From positions 682,001 through 746,000 of the forward strand of contig NZ_CP098518.1 of the NCBI RefSeq assembly GCF_023703795.1: DNA of 64,000 nt. Reading direction: 5' to 3'. Numbering within the stretch: position 1 is the first letter of the stretch; the number at the start of each line of letters is the position of its first letter. Positions 9,207-18,114 of this stretch are shown one piece after another. The notes beneath the pieces are model-generated. The model was not told the origin of the DNA. It ran no database searches and saw only the letters and a program-made list of their open reading frames with translations. The DNA is from Haloplanus sp. HW8-1. Its GTDB lineage: Archaea; Halobacteriota; Halobacteria; Halobacteriales; Haloferacaceae. Position numbers and translations under genes: made by a program.

Positions 9207-10124
9207 TTACGATCCGTCGACCCGCTCGACGAGGGTCCGCGCCCGGTCGACGGCATCGACGGCGCTCTCGCCGAGGACGTAGGTGATCGGTTCGATGCCG
9301 AAGGCGCCCTCGTGGTAGACGACGCCGGGGACGCCGTCCGCGAAGAGCGCCCGCAGTCGCTCGCGCCGGTCCTCGTAGGCGGCGTCGAACGCGACGGCGT
9401 CCAGCGACTCCGGCACCGCCGCGAGGAGGTCGTCGGACGTGGCCAGGTTGATCGCCCCACGAATCGACGGATCGGCGGTCGTGGCGGCGAGAAGCGTCGT
9501 CGCGACGTGCTGTGAGGCGCCGAACTCGGGGTTCGAGGGGACGTTGATCCCCCCGCGCATCGCGTGGATGCGCCCGGGAACCGCCGCCACGTCCGTCTCG
9601 TCGGCCGGATCCGGGAGTGCCATCGCCACGTTCGTCCCGACGTTCGGGACGTGGGCGGCCACGCCCGGCGCGTTGGCGAAGGCTCTGACCGCCCGGCGGA
9701 CGTTCGAGAGCACCTCGCGCTCGGCCTGGACCGCCCGGTCGCGCCCGCGTACGCATAGATCACAACCCATCCCTTCGAGCGCGGGCATCTCCTCCTCGTG
9801 AATCGCACAGATCGGTCCTCGATCCTCGAAGTCTCTGACGAGTTCCAACAGCTCCGCCAGCGCCTCGTAGTCGTCCATGCGGCCCGTCGCGAACCCCTCG
9901 GCGATGCGCTCGACGGTCGCCTGCATCCGTGACTGTTCGACGAACCGCTCCTCACGCCCGCCGTCGCCCGCGAGATACTGACTCACGGCCGCCTGTGATA
10001 CTCCGAGGCGGTCGGCGATCTCGCGCTGAGCGAACCCACGCTCCGAGAGTTCGGCAGCGAGCATCGACCGTACCGTGGGGAGGAAACGCTCGACGACGAT
10101 CTGGCTCGGTAACTGCACCGTCAC
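9207..10124 (-). CDS. thiR: ThiR-type regulator: HTH plus thiamine-phosphate synthase-like (ThiN) domain
   Basis: 305 residues, GTG start at 10124. The N-terminal helix-turn-helix is evident (FAQREIADRLGVSQAAVSQYL). A short Cys-containing middle segment (AIHEEEM..GMGCDLC) leads to a ThiN-like domain of about 180 residues (VPNVGTNVAMALP, INVPSNPEFGASQHVA). In archaea this HTH-ThiN arrangement is a thiamine-phosphate-sensing repressor of thiamine genes. TATAAGC at 10171-10178 is a possible promoter box. No thiamine biosynthesis gene is adjacent; the divergent neighbour is a threonine-synthase-like gene. Confidence 0.85.
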   Translation of the reverse strand: MTVQLPSQIVVERFLPTVRSMLAAELSERGFAQREIADRLGVSQAAVSQYLAGDGGREERFVEQSRMQATVERIAEGFATGRMDDYEALAELLELVRDFEDRGPICAIHEEEMPALEGMGCDLCVRGRDRAVQAEREVLSNVRRAVRAFANAPGVAAHVPNVGTNVAMALPDPADETDVAAVPGRIHAMRGGINVPSNPEFGASQHVATTLLAATTADPSIRGAINLATSDDLLAAVPESLDAVAFDAAYEDRRERLRALFADGVPGVVYHEGAFGIEPITYVLGESAVDAVDRARTLVERVDGS

Positions 10125-10248
10125 GGTTCCACCACCCGTGTCCCGTGATCCATATCCCCACCTCGGGGCGACGGGAGTTATAAGCTAGTCACCGCCGTCG
10201 CCCTCGCCACTCCCAAACGCTTTCGTTCGGTGCCGCCGACGAGCGTCT

Positions 10249-10581
10249 ATGCAGCAGGTGCCAGTCGACGACGTGGCGGCGCACGGACCGGACGCAGGCT
10301 GGCGATACGCGTCCACGGACGGCAGTGATCGGTTCCCCTCGGAGTGGTTCGGAGCGTCCCCGGATCCCTCGATCATCGTTGCGCGCGAACGGAGTCGTCC
10401 GTTCGTACAGGGGCCACTCACGGTTCATACCGCCGCCGACCCGATGAGGTCCAGTGGTGTCTTCCCCCCGGCGGTCCGGGGCGCCCACCGCCCCGGGAGC
10501 GCCGTCCACGGGACAGTCGCCGGACTGAACGTCGTCGCTCCCGGGCGGCCCTCCGACATCCGGATGGACGGCGAGCGATGA
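10249..10581 (+). CDS. small hypothetical protein coupled to the threonine-synthase-like gene
   Basis: 110 residues, not recognised. The first half is plausibly coding, acidic and with GC-rich third positions (WRYASTDGSDRFPSEWF). The second half is rich in Pro, Arg and Gly and less convincing. Its TGA overlaps the ATG of the next gene (ATGA), which favours a real, translationally coupled gene. The alternative is a leader region without a protein. No motif, membrane segment or signal peptide is seen. Confidence 0.4.
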   Translation: MQQVPVDDVAAHGPDAGWRYASTDGSDRFPSEWFGASPDPSIIVARERSRPFVQGPLTVHTAADPMRSSGVFPPAVRGAHRPGSAVHGTVAGLNVVAPGRPSDIRMDGER

Positions 10582-11768
10582 CGACCGATCGACTGCGCTG
10601 TTATCGCTGTGGGGCGTCGGGTGACCGGTCGTCGAGGAGTCGGTGTCCGTGTGGAGAACCGCGCTGGTTCGACACCGACGGGGGCTACGATCCGGCGGAC
10701 CCGCCCGACGATCACGGCGTCTGGCGCTACCGCGACCTGCTTCCGGTCGACGAGCCCCAGGGGTTGGCGGTGGCCGCAGGCGGGACGCCGCTGGTCCGCA
10801 CAGCCGGTCTCGACGCGTTCGCCGGCTGTCGAACTTGGGTGAAAGACGAGGCCGAACATCCGACTGGAAGTTTCAAGGACCGCGGGAGCGCCGTCGGGGT
10901 CGCAGACGCCCTCGAACGCGGGGTGTCGACTGTCGGCACCGTCTCTCACGGAAACATGGCGATGAGCGTGGCGGCCCACGCCGCGGCCGTCGACCTCGAC
11001 TGTGTCGTCCTCGTGCCCGCCGACATCCCGTCCGAGCGGCTGGCGATAATCGACCGGTACGACCCGACGATCCTCCGGATCGACGGCGACTACGGCCGCC
11101 TCTACGCGGAGTCTCTCCGGATCGGCGACTCGCTGGATATCGCCTTCCTCAACTCCGACGTGCCGACACGCGTCGCCGGCCAGAAGACCACGATGCTGGA
11201 ACTCCTCGACGCCTGGCGCCCGTCGGCGCCGGACGCCGTCGTGATGCCCGTCAGCAGCGGCGGCCACGCGAGCGGTGCGTGGAAGGCCATCCGTGACCTG
11301 CGCGATGGCGGCGCCCTTCCCGGAACGCCGAAGCTCTGTTTCGTCCAGGCGGCGGCCTGTGCCCCGGTCGCGACCGCGTTCGAGGCGGATGCGGAGACGG
11401 TCACGCCCGTGGAACCGGGCGAAACCATCGCCTACTCCATCGCCAACGCCGACCCACCCAGCGGGACGCGGGCGCTCGCGGCGGCACAGGCGACCGACGG
11501 GGCCGTGGTGAGCGTCGACGACGACGAAATCAGGGCGGCCCGGAGGCGATTCGCCCGAGACGCGGGCTTTGCCGTCGAAACGGCGTCGGCGACGACGCTC
11601 GCGGGAGCGCGTCGACTCGCCGCCGACGGCGTGGTCGGGCCGGACGACCGCATCGTCCTCGTTGCGACCGGTTCCGGACTCAAGGAATCCGCCGAGGCGT
11701 CCGCACCCGACCCGGCGGCGGTGGCGCTCGACGAACTGGCCGGGACGCTCGCCACGCGGTTCGAGTAG
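10578..11768 (+). CDS. threonine synthase-like PLP-dependent enzyme
   Basis: 396 residues from the ATG at 10578. An N-terminal zinc-ribbon-like segment (CYRCG...CPCG) precedes a fold-type II PLP enzyme. The PLP lysine sits in TGSFKDRGS, the Asn-containing loop is SHGNMAMS, and a glycine-rich phosphate loop is seen at VSSGGHASG. The zinc ribbon plus this order match archaeal threonine synthase (O-phosphohomoserine to threonine). Haloarchaea often have several paralogs, so the substrate is not certain. An upstream frame extension to 10344 is a shadow. Confidence 0.82.
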   Translation: MTTDRLRCYRCGASGDRSSRSRCPCGEPRWFDTDGGYDPADPPDDHGVWRYRDLLPVDEPQGLAVAAGGTPLVRTAGLDAFAGCRTWVKDEAEHPTGSFKDRGSAVGVADALERGVSTVGTVSHGNMAMSVAAHAAAVDLDCVVLVPADIPSERLAIIDRYDPTILRIDGDYGRLYAESLRIGDSLDIAFLNSDVPTRVAGQKTTMLELLDAWRPSAPDAVVMPVSSGGHASGAWKAIRDLRDGGALPGTPKLCFVQAAACAPVATAFEADAETVTPVEPGETIAYSIANADPPSGTRALAAAQATDGAVVSVDDDEIRAARRRFARDAGFAVETASATTLAGARRLAADGVVGPDDRIVLVATGSGLKESAEASAPDPAAVALDELAGTLATRFE

Positions 11769-11868
11769 ATTCCCTCCCGATCCGTCTTCGGCGTCGACGG
11801 TTCCCCGACCCCCGCGAGAACATTTGATATAGCGGAATATGGTTTATTGGTTGTGTACGCGACGCCGC

Positions 11869-12888
11869 TCAGGCGAGGGCGTAGATGTGCTCCTCGTACG
11901 TCCGTCGGACCCGATCGCCCCAGTCGTGGGTGTAGGTGTCGATCACGTCGCTGGCCACGTCGCCGCGGAGATACTTGACGATGCCTCGGTCGCCCGTGCG
12001 ATCGCGGAGGTGCGTCGTGAAGAAGTGCCGGAAGTAGTGAGGCGTGACGTTCTCCTCTGCACCGCCGCCCTCGCGGTGCCACCCTCGGGCGCTCGCGTAT
12101 ATTTCGACGGTGTGGTGGACCGCGTGGGGCGTCACGCGTCGCCCCCAGTTGTCGCTCGTGCTCACGAAGAGGGGACGAGCACGGGAGATTGGATCGGGGC
12201 GGATGGCCAGCCACCGACGAAGCACCCGGCGAAGTTCCCCGTCGACCGGGATCACCGTCGCTCGCTTTCGCTTGTTCGCGGCCGTCCGACGCTCGCCCTC
12301 GGTCACGTCGCCGACGGCACGATCCGCGGCCACGAACAGGGCGTCGCCGCGGCCGTCGAGTTGCGGTCGGATCGACACGTCGAGAGCGTTCCGAGTCACC
12401 GGGATCGAGAGGTCCTGTACGTCGAGGTTGCAGAGTTCGCCGACCCGGATGCCCGTCTTGAGCATCGTCACCAGTAGCGCGCGATCGAGCGGGTGAGCGA
12501 CGCTGGCGACGAACTCCCGCATCTCCGGAACCGATATCTCGCGGCGGGTCGGGTCGGTGTTGATCCGCTCGTCCATCTCCTCGACGACGAGCGTCATCGG
12601 GTTGCTCTCGAACGCACCGACTTGGGTCATGTAGGCATAAAACCGGTGGAGGTAGGCCGCGTAGGTGGCGACGGTACTCTCCGCGACGGTTCCTCGCAAG
12701 CGGTGGACCCACGCCATGCAGTCCCTGTGTTCGGCCGCTGCCGGTCCGTCGACGCCCTGATCGGCGTCGAGAAACGCCTCGAAGTCCCGCAGGACACGCT
12801 CGTAGGCAGTTCGCGTGCGGTCGGTCTTCCCGTGGAACGTCATATCCTGCAGGAAGTAGCCCACGGGGTCGTCGACGTCGTCGCTCAC
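11869..12888 (-). CDS. tyrosine recombinase / integrase (XerC/D-like)
   Basis: 339 residues. There is an N-terminal SAM-like core-binding domain (about 15-110; TRTAYERVLRDFEAFL). The C-terminal catalytic domain has the active-site Arg in TGIRVGEL, a Lys in the beta-hairpin region (NKRKRATVIPV), HxxR in PHYFRHFF and the nucleophile Tyr in DTYTHDW. It is co-transcribed with an upstream DUF5805 gene (ATGA overlap). No attachment site or tRNA was found nearby, so it may be a resident haloarchaeal Xer rather than an integrase of an element. Confidence 0.88.
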   Translation of the reverse strand: MSDDVDDPVGYFLQDMTFHGKTDRTRTAYERVLRDFEAFLDADQGVDGPAAAEHRDCMAWVHRLRGTVAESTVATYAAYLHRFYAYMTQVGAFESNPMTLVVEEMDERINTDPTRREISVPEMREFVASVAHPLDRALLVTMLKTGIRVGELCNLDVQDLSIPVTRNALDVSIRPQLDGRGDALFVAADRAVGDVTEGERRTAANKRKRATVIPVDGELRRVLRRWLAIRPDPISRARPLFVSTSDNWGRRVTPHAVHHTVEIYASARGWHREGGGAEENVTPHYFRHFFTTHLRDRTGDRGIVKYLRGDVASDVIDTYTHDWGDRVRRTYEEHIYALA

Positions 12889-13265
12889 GCGTCCTCCACC
12901 AGTCGGTAGCCGCCCGCCCGAGGACTGTGCTGGACGACGTTTCGCCGTTGTAGCTCCGCGAGTGTCTCCTCCAGGCGGTCTTCCACGTCCTCAGTCACCG
13001 CGGCGACCAGGTCGTCCCACGAACGGCCGTCTTTCGGGTCGAGGGCGTCTCTCACCTGGGGTTCGAGCCCCGAACTCGGGGGTTCTCCGGCGTCCTCGTC
13101 CTCGGTCGGCCCGGGCACCTCGAAGTCCCGACGCCCCGCTTGGACCATCGTCCGGACGAACTCGCTTTGGCTCATCCCGAGACGCTCCGCGTGTTCGCGC
13201 CAGCGTTCCTTCTGGTAGGGCGGGACGTACGTCTTCACCGCGACGCTGTCGGCGTCGTCTCCCAT
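12885..13265 (-). CDS. DUF5805-type protein with ribbon-helix-helix-like N-terminus
   Basis: 126 residues. Residues 9-45 (VKTYVPPYQKERWREHAE, then LGMSQSEFVRTMVQAG) resemble a ribbon-helix-helix DNA-binding unit. A Pro/Glu linker and a helical C-terminal winged-helix-like segment (DVEDRLEETLAELQRRNVV) follow. The family is known from haloarchaea as DUF5805, commonly paired with a tyrosine recombinase. The stop overlaps the recombinase start (ATGA). It probably assists or regulates the recombinase; that role is inferred. Confidence 0.8.
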   Translation of the reverse strand: MGDDADSVAVKTYVPPYQKERWREHAERLGMSQSEFVRTMVQAGRRDFEVPGPTEDEDAGEPPSSGLEPQVRDALDPKDGRSWDDLVAAVTEDVEDRLEETLAELQRRNVVQHSPRAGGYRLVEDA

Positions 13266-13446
13266 ACCCCCCCATCGAACCCTTACCTCTTCAAAGTAGG
13301 CCCACCTGTGAAGATAAATGCTCTTATTTGTGCCACTAGGTCCTCAGTTGCTCCCCGAAAATCAGTATATCTGTGTACGCGGGGCCAAAATTATCGCTAT
13401 TGAAGGGATATATTCACAAATACAACTCAGTCGGCCATCGACACGG

Positions 13447-14136
13447 CTACGCCCGTTCGATCAACGCGGCCGAGTCGTTTCGCGGATCGTTCACTTGTGA
13501 CGAGACCGGGTAGGCGATCAACTCGTCGTCCGGGTACGGATCCAGTAGCGCCCGCGCCTCCTCGATTGATCCGTGGAGCCACGTCGACTCCTCGTCCGGC
13601 TCGAGGACGACTGCCATCCGGTGGTGGAGATCGGCGACGAGGTCGTTGGGTTCCGTCGTCACGACGGCGAACGACTCCATCGGCTCCGGATCCTCGGAGA
13701 CGTCGCCGTGCCCGAACTCGCCGAGACCGGTCTGTCTCGACGGTGGCTTCCACCGCGACCAGATGCCGGCCATGGCGAACGGCCGGTCGTCCTCGAAGGC
13801 GACTCGGTACGGCTGCTTCCCCGACGAGTGATTCACCCACTCGTAGAACCCGTCCGCGGGCACGAGACAGCGGCGCCGTTCGAACGCGTCGGCGAAGCTC
13901 GGCTTCTCGGGTAGCGTCTCCGCGCGGGCGTTGATCAGGTCGGTCGAGGCCTCGTCGGCCCACGACGGGACCAGCCCCCACTGCTGTCTTCGCATCCGGT
14001 CCGGGTCCGCTCCGGTCACGACGGGAAGGGTCTGGCCGGGGGCACAGTTGTATCGCGGCTCCAGATCCGGAGTCGCCGTCCCGAAGCGTGCCGCCAGTCG
14101 TTCGGCCGACGTGAACAGCGTGTATCGCCCGCACAT
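13447..14136 (-). CDS. SRAP (HMCES/YedK-type) abasic-site processing protein
   Basis: 229 residues from the ATG at 14136, chosen so that the catalytic Cys is residue 2 (MCGRYTLF). An earlier in-frame ATG at 14163 would bury it. Family hallmarks are visible: the N-terminal MCGRY, the NARAET block, GFYEW and the HxRM segment (DLHHRMAVVL). SRAP proteins form a thiazolidine crosslink with abasic sites in single-stranded DNA. It is a single gene with its own TATA-like box. Confidence 0.93.
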   Translation of the reverse strand: MCGRYTLFTSAERLAARFGTATPDLEPRYNCAPGQTLPVVTGADPDRMRRQQWGLVPSWADEASTDLINARAETLPEKPSFADAFERRRCLVPADGFYEWVNHSSGKQPYRVAFEDDRPFAMAGIWSRWKPPSRQTGLGEFGHGDVSEDPEPMESFAVVTTEPNDLVADLHHRMAVVLEPDEESTWLHGSIEEARALLDPYPDDELIAYPVSSQVNDPRNDSAALIERA

Positions 14137-14158
14137 GGACGGCCGTTGGGCCGAGACG

Positions 14159-14168
14159 TGCATAAACC
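14159..14168 (-). promoter_or_regulatory. TATA-like box of the SRAP gene
   Basis: Read on the minus strand this is CGGTTTATGC, centred about 27 bp before the ATG at 14136. That spacing fits a leaderless haloarchaeal transcript and supports the choice of 14136 as start. Confidence 0.45.
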
Positions 14169-14322
14169 GCCCGGGGCGTCGGGTGCCGAATAGATAAACT
14201 GCATATCGCTATAAACAATCGGCGTGTCCCGTTCGGCGGCCACGACCCGAACCTGTGTCGAACTCGCCGCGGTGGCGACGGTTCGGGACGGTTGTCGACC
14301 GACCACGGGACCACCCCCCGGC

Positions 14323-14544
14323 TCAGCGGGTCGGACGGGAGCGAACCGTCGACCGAATCTGCGTGACTTCGACGTCACACGACGCACATGTCCGTTTCTC
14401 CTCGGCGACGTACACGGTCTCACAGCACGCACACCGAAAGAGCCGGGCGGACACGTTCCGGGACGCCGTCCCCTCGCCGCTCGTCGACCGGCCGACCGAG
14501 TCGTTCCGAAGCCCCGTGAGCACGTCCGCGATTCGTTCGATCAT
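14323..14544 (-). CDS. small zinc-ribbon protein
   Basis: 73 residues. Two Cys pairs (FRCACCETVY and RTCASCDVEV) about 15 residues apart form a likely zinc ribbon after a helical N-terminus (MIERIADVLTGL). Small zinc-ribbon proteins of this layout are abundant in haloarchaea, and their function is mostly unknown. The gene stands alone. The opposite strand is also open here but has no recognisable features. Confidence 0.65.
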   Translation of the reverse strand: MIERIADVLTGLRNDSVGRSTSGEGTASRNVSARLFRCACCETVYVAEEKRTCASCDVEVTQIRSTVRSRPTR

Positions 14545-14684
14545 CGATCACTCGTGTGACTCGGAGCCGGCATATATCCACGCAACCTTACGGCGCGGGA
14601 CGTTTGTTGAATAACCGAGTGACAGGCCCCGATCCCTCGATCTGACATCTTCCGGTGGATGGGGACGTGTCTCGCCCGCCTCCG

Positions 14685-15110
14685 TCACGCCTCGGGAGCG
14701 AAGACCGTCACGTCCCCATCCCTCGTCAGTCCGAACTCGACTGCCGTCTCCAGTCGGTTCTTGACCGTGTGCTCTTCGAGTCGCCCGAAGAGGTGGGTGT
14801 AGAGTTCCGGCCGACAGTAGGCGAGTTTGATCCCCGTCTCGTCGCCTCGTTCGTACACCTGGTCGACCAGTTCGTCGAACGAGGTTCCTGCCTCGACGGC
14901 GAAACGGACTGGCGACCGGACGACCCGGAGTAGCTCCAGCGTTCCGTGGGCCTTCTCGACGTTCTCCTCGGCGGCGCGTTCGATAGCGCTCACATTCGAG
15001 TCGGTCGTTCCCAGCATTTCTGCCACCTCCTGTTGGGTGTGGCCCGCCTCGCGCAGTTCCAGGACCTCCACCTGCCGTTCGGTCAGCGTCGTCGACGTAG
15101 CCGAGATCAT
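14685..15110 (-). CDS. Tfx-family DNA-binding regulator
   Basis: 141 residues from the ATG at 15110. The N-terminal helix-turn-helix (LTERQVEVLELREAGHTQQE, then VAEMLGTTDSNVSAIERAA) is LuxR/sigma-like, as in Tfx of methanogens. Tfx was described as a molybdate-responsive regulator upstream of the molybdenum formylmethanofuran dehydrogenase genes. The C-terminal domain (about 70-141) is a small mixed fold, possibly oxyanion-binding. It is divergent from a tungstate/molybdate importer with only 60 bp between the starts, so it probably controls that operon. Confidence 0.85.
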   Translation of the reverse strand: MISATSTTLTERQVEVLELREAGHTQQEVAEMLGTTDSNVSAIERAAEENVEKAHGTLELLRVVRSPVRFAVEAGTSFDELVDQVYERGDETGIKLAYCRPELYTHLFGRLEEHTVKNRLETAVEFGLTRDGDVTVFAPEA

Positions 15111-15170
15111 GCCGGTCAAACGAATCTGTTTGAGATAAGCCTTTGTTTCAACCTTCTCTTTGCCACGTGT

Positions 15171-16082
15171 ATGGACGGGATCCCTGTCGACCGTCGCGGC
15201 GTTCTCTCCGCCCTCGCCGCGTCGGTCGGTGGTGTCGGCGGCTGTCTCGGCGTGGGTCATACCGCCGATCCGCCCCCGACCGTGTCGGTGCTTGCCGCCG
15301 GCAGTCTGAACGACGCCCTCGAAAACGGGCTCCGGTCGCGGGTCGACGCCCGTCTTCGGGTCGAAGCTCACGGCTCCGCGGAGGTCGCACGGCTCGTCGC
15401 CGCAGGGACCAAGGCTCCCGACATCGTCTCGCTGTCGGACGTGGCTCTCTTCGACGGCCCGCTCGATCCGTCGTGGTACGCCGAGTTCGCGACGAACGCG
15501 GTCGTCGTCGCGTACGACGCCGACAGCGAGGGAGGGCGACGACTGGCGGCGGCCGCCCCCGATCGCTGGTATCGCCCGCTGCTCGCGGAGGGGGTGTCGC
15601 TCGGCCGCACCGACCCGGATCTCGACCCTCTCGGCTATCGCACCCTGTTCGTCCTCGACCTGGCGACCGAGTACTACGGGCTGGAGACCGATCTCGGGGA
15701 GGCGATCCCCCGTCGCGAACAGATCTTCCCCGAAACCCGGCTCGTCAGCCAGTTCGAGACCGGGGCGATCGACGCCGCCATCACCTACCGCAGCATGGCC
15801 GAACAGCGTGGGTACGACTACGTCTCTCTCCCCCCCGAGATCGATCTGGGAACGCCTCGCTTCGCCGATCGGTACGCCGCCGTCTCGTACGAACTCCCGA
15901 GTGGCACGGTGGTGAGGGGCGCGCCCGTGAGCTACGGATCGACGATGCGCCACGACTCGGCTCCCGTGCGCGCCGTGTTCGAGCGTGCGATCACCGGCGC
16001 GTACCTCGGCGAGTTCGGATTCGTGGTGCCCGACGACTACCCGCGGTTCACCGGTGACTCCCCCGATGATCTCGCACGCTGA
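15171..16082 (+). CDS. wtpA: tungstate/molybdate ABC transporter substrate-binding lipoprotein
   Basis: 303 residues from the ATG at 15171. The N-terminus has a twin-arginine-like VDRRGVLSAL and a lipobox ending in GGC, so the protein is probably Tat-exported and lipid-anchored. The body is a type II periplasmic-binding fold with the WtpA/ModA hallmarks: VLAAGSLNDAL at the start, the HGSAEVARLV loop and a C-terminal GAIDAAITYRS. Bulky oxyanion (tungstate or molybdate) is the likely ligand; WtpA, TupA and ModA cannot be separated here. First gene of a three-gene operon. Confidence 0.87.
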   Translation: MDGIPVDRRGVLSALAASVGGVGGCLGVGHTADPPPTVSVLAAGSLNDALENGLRSRVDARLRVEAHGSAEVARLVAAGTKAPDIVSLSDVALFDGPLDPSWYAEFATNAVVVAYDADSEGGRRLAAAAPDRWYRPLLAEGVSLGRTDPDLDPLGYRTLFVLDLATEYYGLETDLGEAIPRREQIFPETRLVSQFETGAIDAAITYRSMAEQRGYDYVSLPPEIDLGTPRFADRYAAVSYELPSGTVVRGAPVSYGSTMRHDSAPVRAVFERAITGAYLGEFGFVVPDDYPRFTGDSPDDLAR

Positions 16083-16866
16083 CAGCCTGTCGCGGCGCCT
16101 CGACTGGCTCTCAGCTACCGGTCTCCTCGGTGCGACGTTGCTCTGTTATTATCTCGTCCCTCTCCTCTCGCTGGTACTGGCCCAGCCGCCGGGCGCGGTC
16201 CTCGCCCGCCTCACCGACCCCGACGTCGTCCGCGCCGCCAAGACGTCGTTGCTGGGGGCGGGCGCGAGCACCCTGCTCGCGACGCTCCTCGGCCTCCCGC
16301 TTGCCTACTGGCTCGCCCGCGCCGAGGGCCGCCTGCCGACGCTTCTCACCGCCTTGGTGGTGCTTCCGCTCGTTCTCCCCCCGGTCGTCAGCGGCATGGT
16401 GCTGCTGACCGTCGTCGGCCCCGATACCCTCGTCGGTGGGGCGGCCGCCACGGCCGGCGTGCCCCTGACGCGGTCGCTCGCGGGCGTCGTCCTCGCCCAG
16501 ACGTTCGTCGCCTCGCCGTTCGTCGTCGTCACGTCGAAGGCGGCCATCGAGGGGGTCGACCGCCGTCTCGAATACGCCGCCCGTTCGCTCGGCAAGCGGC
16601 GGTTCACGGCCGTCCGACGGGTGACGCTTCCCCTCGCGTGGCCCGGTATCCTCGCCGGCGTCACGCTCGCGTTTGCCCGCGCCATGGGGGAGTTCGGTGC
16701 GACGATCATGCTCGCGTACTACCCGCGGACGATGCCGGTCCAGATCTGGATCTCGTTTACGACGCTCGGCCTCGACGAGGCCTTCCCCATTGCGGTCGTC
16801 CTCGTCGGCCTCGCGGTTGCGACGCTCGTCGTCCTCGAAACGCTCGGCACCAACCCCCTCGAATGA
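16066..16866 (+). CDS. wtpB: tungstate/molybdate ABC transporter permease
   Basis: 266 residues from the ATG at 16066, overlapping the wtpA end by 17 bp. Five to six membrane helices are evident. The cytoplasmic EAA loop for docking the ATPase is EYAARSLGKRRFTAVRRVTL. The C-terminal part (GEFGATIMLAYYPRTMPVQI) matches ModB/WtpB permeases closely. An earlier in-frame ATG at 15985 lies deep in wtpA and is unlikely. Confidence 0.92.
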   Translation: MISHADSLSRRLDWLSATGLLGATLLCYYLVPLLSLVLAQPPGAVLARLTDPDVVRAAKTSLLGAGASTLLATLLGLPLAYWLARAEGRLPTLLTALVVLPLVLPPVVSGMVLLTVVGPDTLVGGAAATAGVPLTRSLAGVVLAQTFVASPFVVVTSKAAIEGVDRRLEYAARSLGKRRFTAVRRVTLPLAWPGILAGVTLAFARAMGEFGATIMLAYYPRTMPVQIWISFTTLGLDEAFPIAVVLVGLAVATLVVLETLGTNPLE

Positions 16867-17915
16867 CACTCGACGTGACCGGACTGGAACTGTCCTACGA
16901 CGGGTTCGATTTCGGCCCGGTCGACCTCGTCGTCGACGACGAGATCCTCGCGATCCTCGGACCGTCGGGCAGCGGCAAGTCGACGCTTCTCGCGGCGGTC
17001 GCCGGTATGGTGACGCCCGACGCCGGCCGCGTCACTCTCGACGGGCGGTCGCTCGTGGGACGACCCATCGAGGAGCGCGGTGCCGGTGTCGTCTTCCAGG
17101 ACGGCGCGCTGTTCCCGCACCTGACCGCGCGGGAGAACGTCGGTTTCGCCGTCGAGGGAACCGGACGCGTCGACGACCTCGCGGCGCTGTTGGAGATCGA
17201 GTCCGTTCTGGACCGCCGCCCGGCCGCCCTCTCCGGCGGGGAGCGCCAGCGGGTCGCCCTCGCCCGGACGCTCGCGGCCGATCCCGACTTTCTCCTCCTC
17301 GACGAACCGCTGTCGAGCCTCGACGCGCCGACGCGACGGCGGCTTCGAGACGAACTCGCCGACCTGTTCGACGGCCTCGATATCCCCGTCGTCTACGTCA
17401 CCCACGACCGACGCGCCGCGACGGCGCTCGGGGATCGGGTGGCCGTTCTGCACGACGGGCGCGTCGAACAGGTCGGTCCGCCCGTGGCGGTTCTGAACCG
17501 GCCGCGAACGGCCTTCGTCGCCCGGTTTACCGGCGCCGAGAACGTCTTCGAGGCGAGGGTCGTCGACCGAACCGACGGGGCTGTCGTCCTCGCCGTGGGC
17601 GACGCCACACTCCAGGCCCGTGTCGACGGGGCCGTCTCCTCGCCCGTCACGGCCTGCGTCCGCCCCGCCCGCGTCGGGGTGACGCCCGCCGGATCGGCGG
17701 ACTGTGGTGACGGCCTCCGTGGAACGATCCGGCGGGTACTGAACGAGGGCGACGACCGACGGGTGACCGTCGCCCTGGACGGCGCCGACCTCACGGTCGT
17801 CGCGACGGTCCGCGCGGGGACGACCGACGGCCTCGACCGGGGCGCCCCGGTGGCGGTGTCGGTACCGCCGGCGGACGTCCACGTGATTCCGGAATCCGGC
17901 TCGGACCGAGGGTAA
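16863..17915 (+). CDS. wtpC: tungstate/molybdate ABC transporter ATPase
   Basis: 350 residues from the ATG at 16863 (ATGA overlap with the permease). Walker A is GPSGSGKST, the signature is LSGGERQRVA, Walker B is FLLLDEPLSS and the H-loop is YVTHDRR. After about residue 235 comes a C-terminal TOBE/MOP-like oxyanion-sensing region (about 290-348). It energises uptake by the WtpAB complex. Confidence 0.93.
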   Translation: MTLDVTGLELSYDGFDFGPVDLVVDDEILAILGPSGSGKSTLLAAVAGMVTPDAGRVTLDGRSLVGRPIEERGAGVVFQDGALFPHLTARENVGFAVEGTGRVDDLAALLEIESVLDRRPAALSGGERQRVALARTLAADPDFLLLDEPLSSLDAPTRRRLRDELADLFDGLDIPVVYVTHDRRAATALGDRVAVLHDGRVEQVGPPVAVLNRPRTAFVARFTGAENVFEARVVDRTDGAVVLAVGDATLQARVDGAVSSPVTACVRPARVGVTPAGSADCGDGLRGTIRRVLNEGDDRRVTVALDGADLTVVATVRAGTTDGLDRGAPVAVSVPPADVHVIPESGSDRG

Positions 17916-18114
17916 TCGTCGGCCAGTTACGGTCGAGCGGTCGGACGGGGGCGAGAAGCGAGGTGGTGAGTCGACGGATGGAGGGCCGAAGGCGGGTAGT
18001 GACGACTCGTAGCCGTAGACACTCGTTCCCGGGGCAGCGTCTCACGGCCTGAGAGACCGGCGCGAGCGACCGTCGGACGAACGTTTTACGGCGCTCGGAT
18101 GACGTGTGTGAGCC

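Noticed and set aside
13050-13080. tRNA T-arm-like sequence (GGTTCGAGCCCC) near the tyrosine recombinase
   Set aside because: It is inside the DUF5805 gene and no acceptor or anticodon stem can be built around it, so it is not a tRNA attachment site.
14685-15953. Long minus-strand frame extending the Tfx gene to 422 residues
   Set aside because: The extension overlaps most of wtpA, is not conserved-looking, and the ATG at 15110 gives the normal Tfx length.
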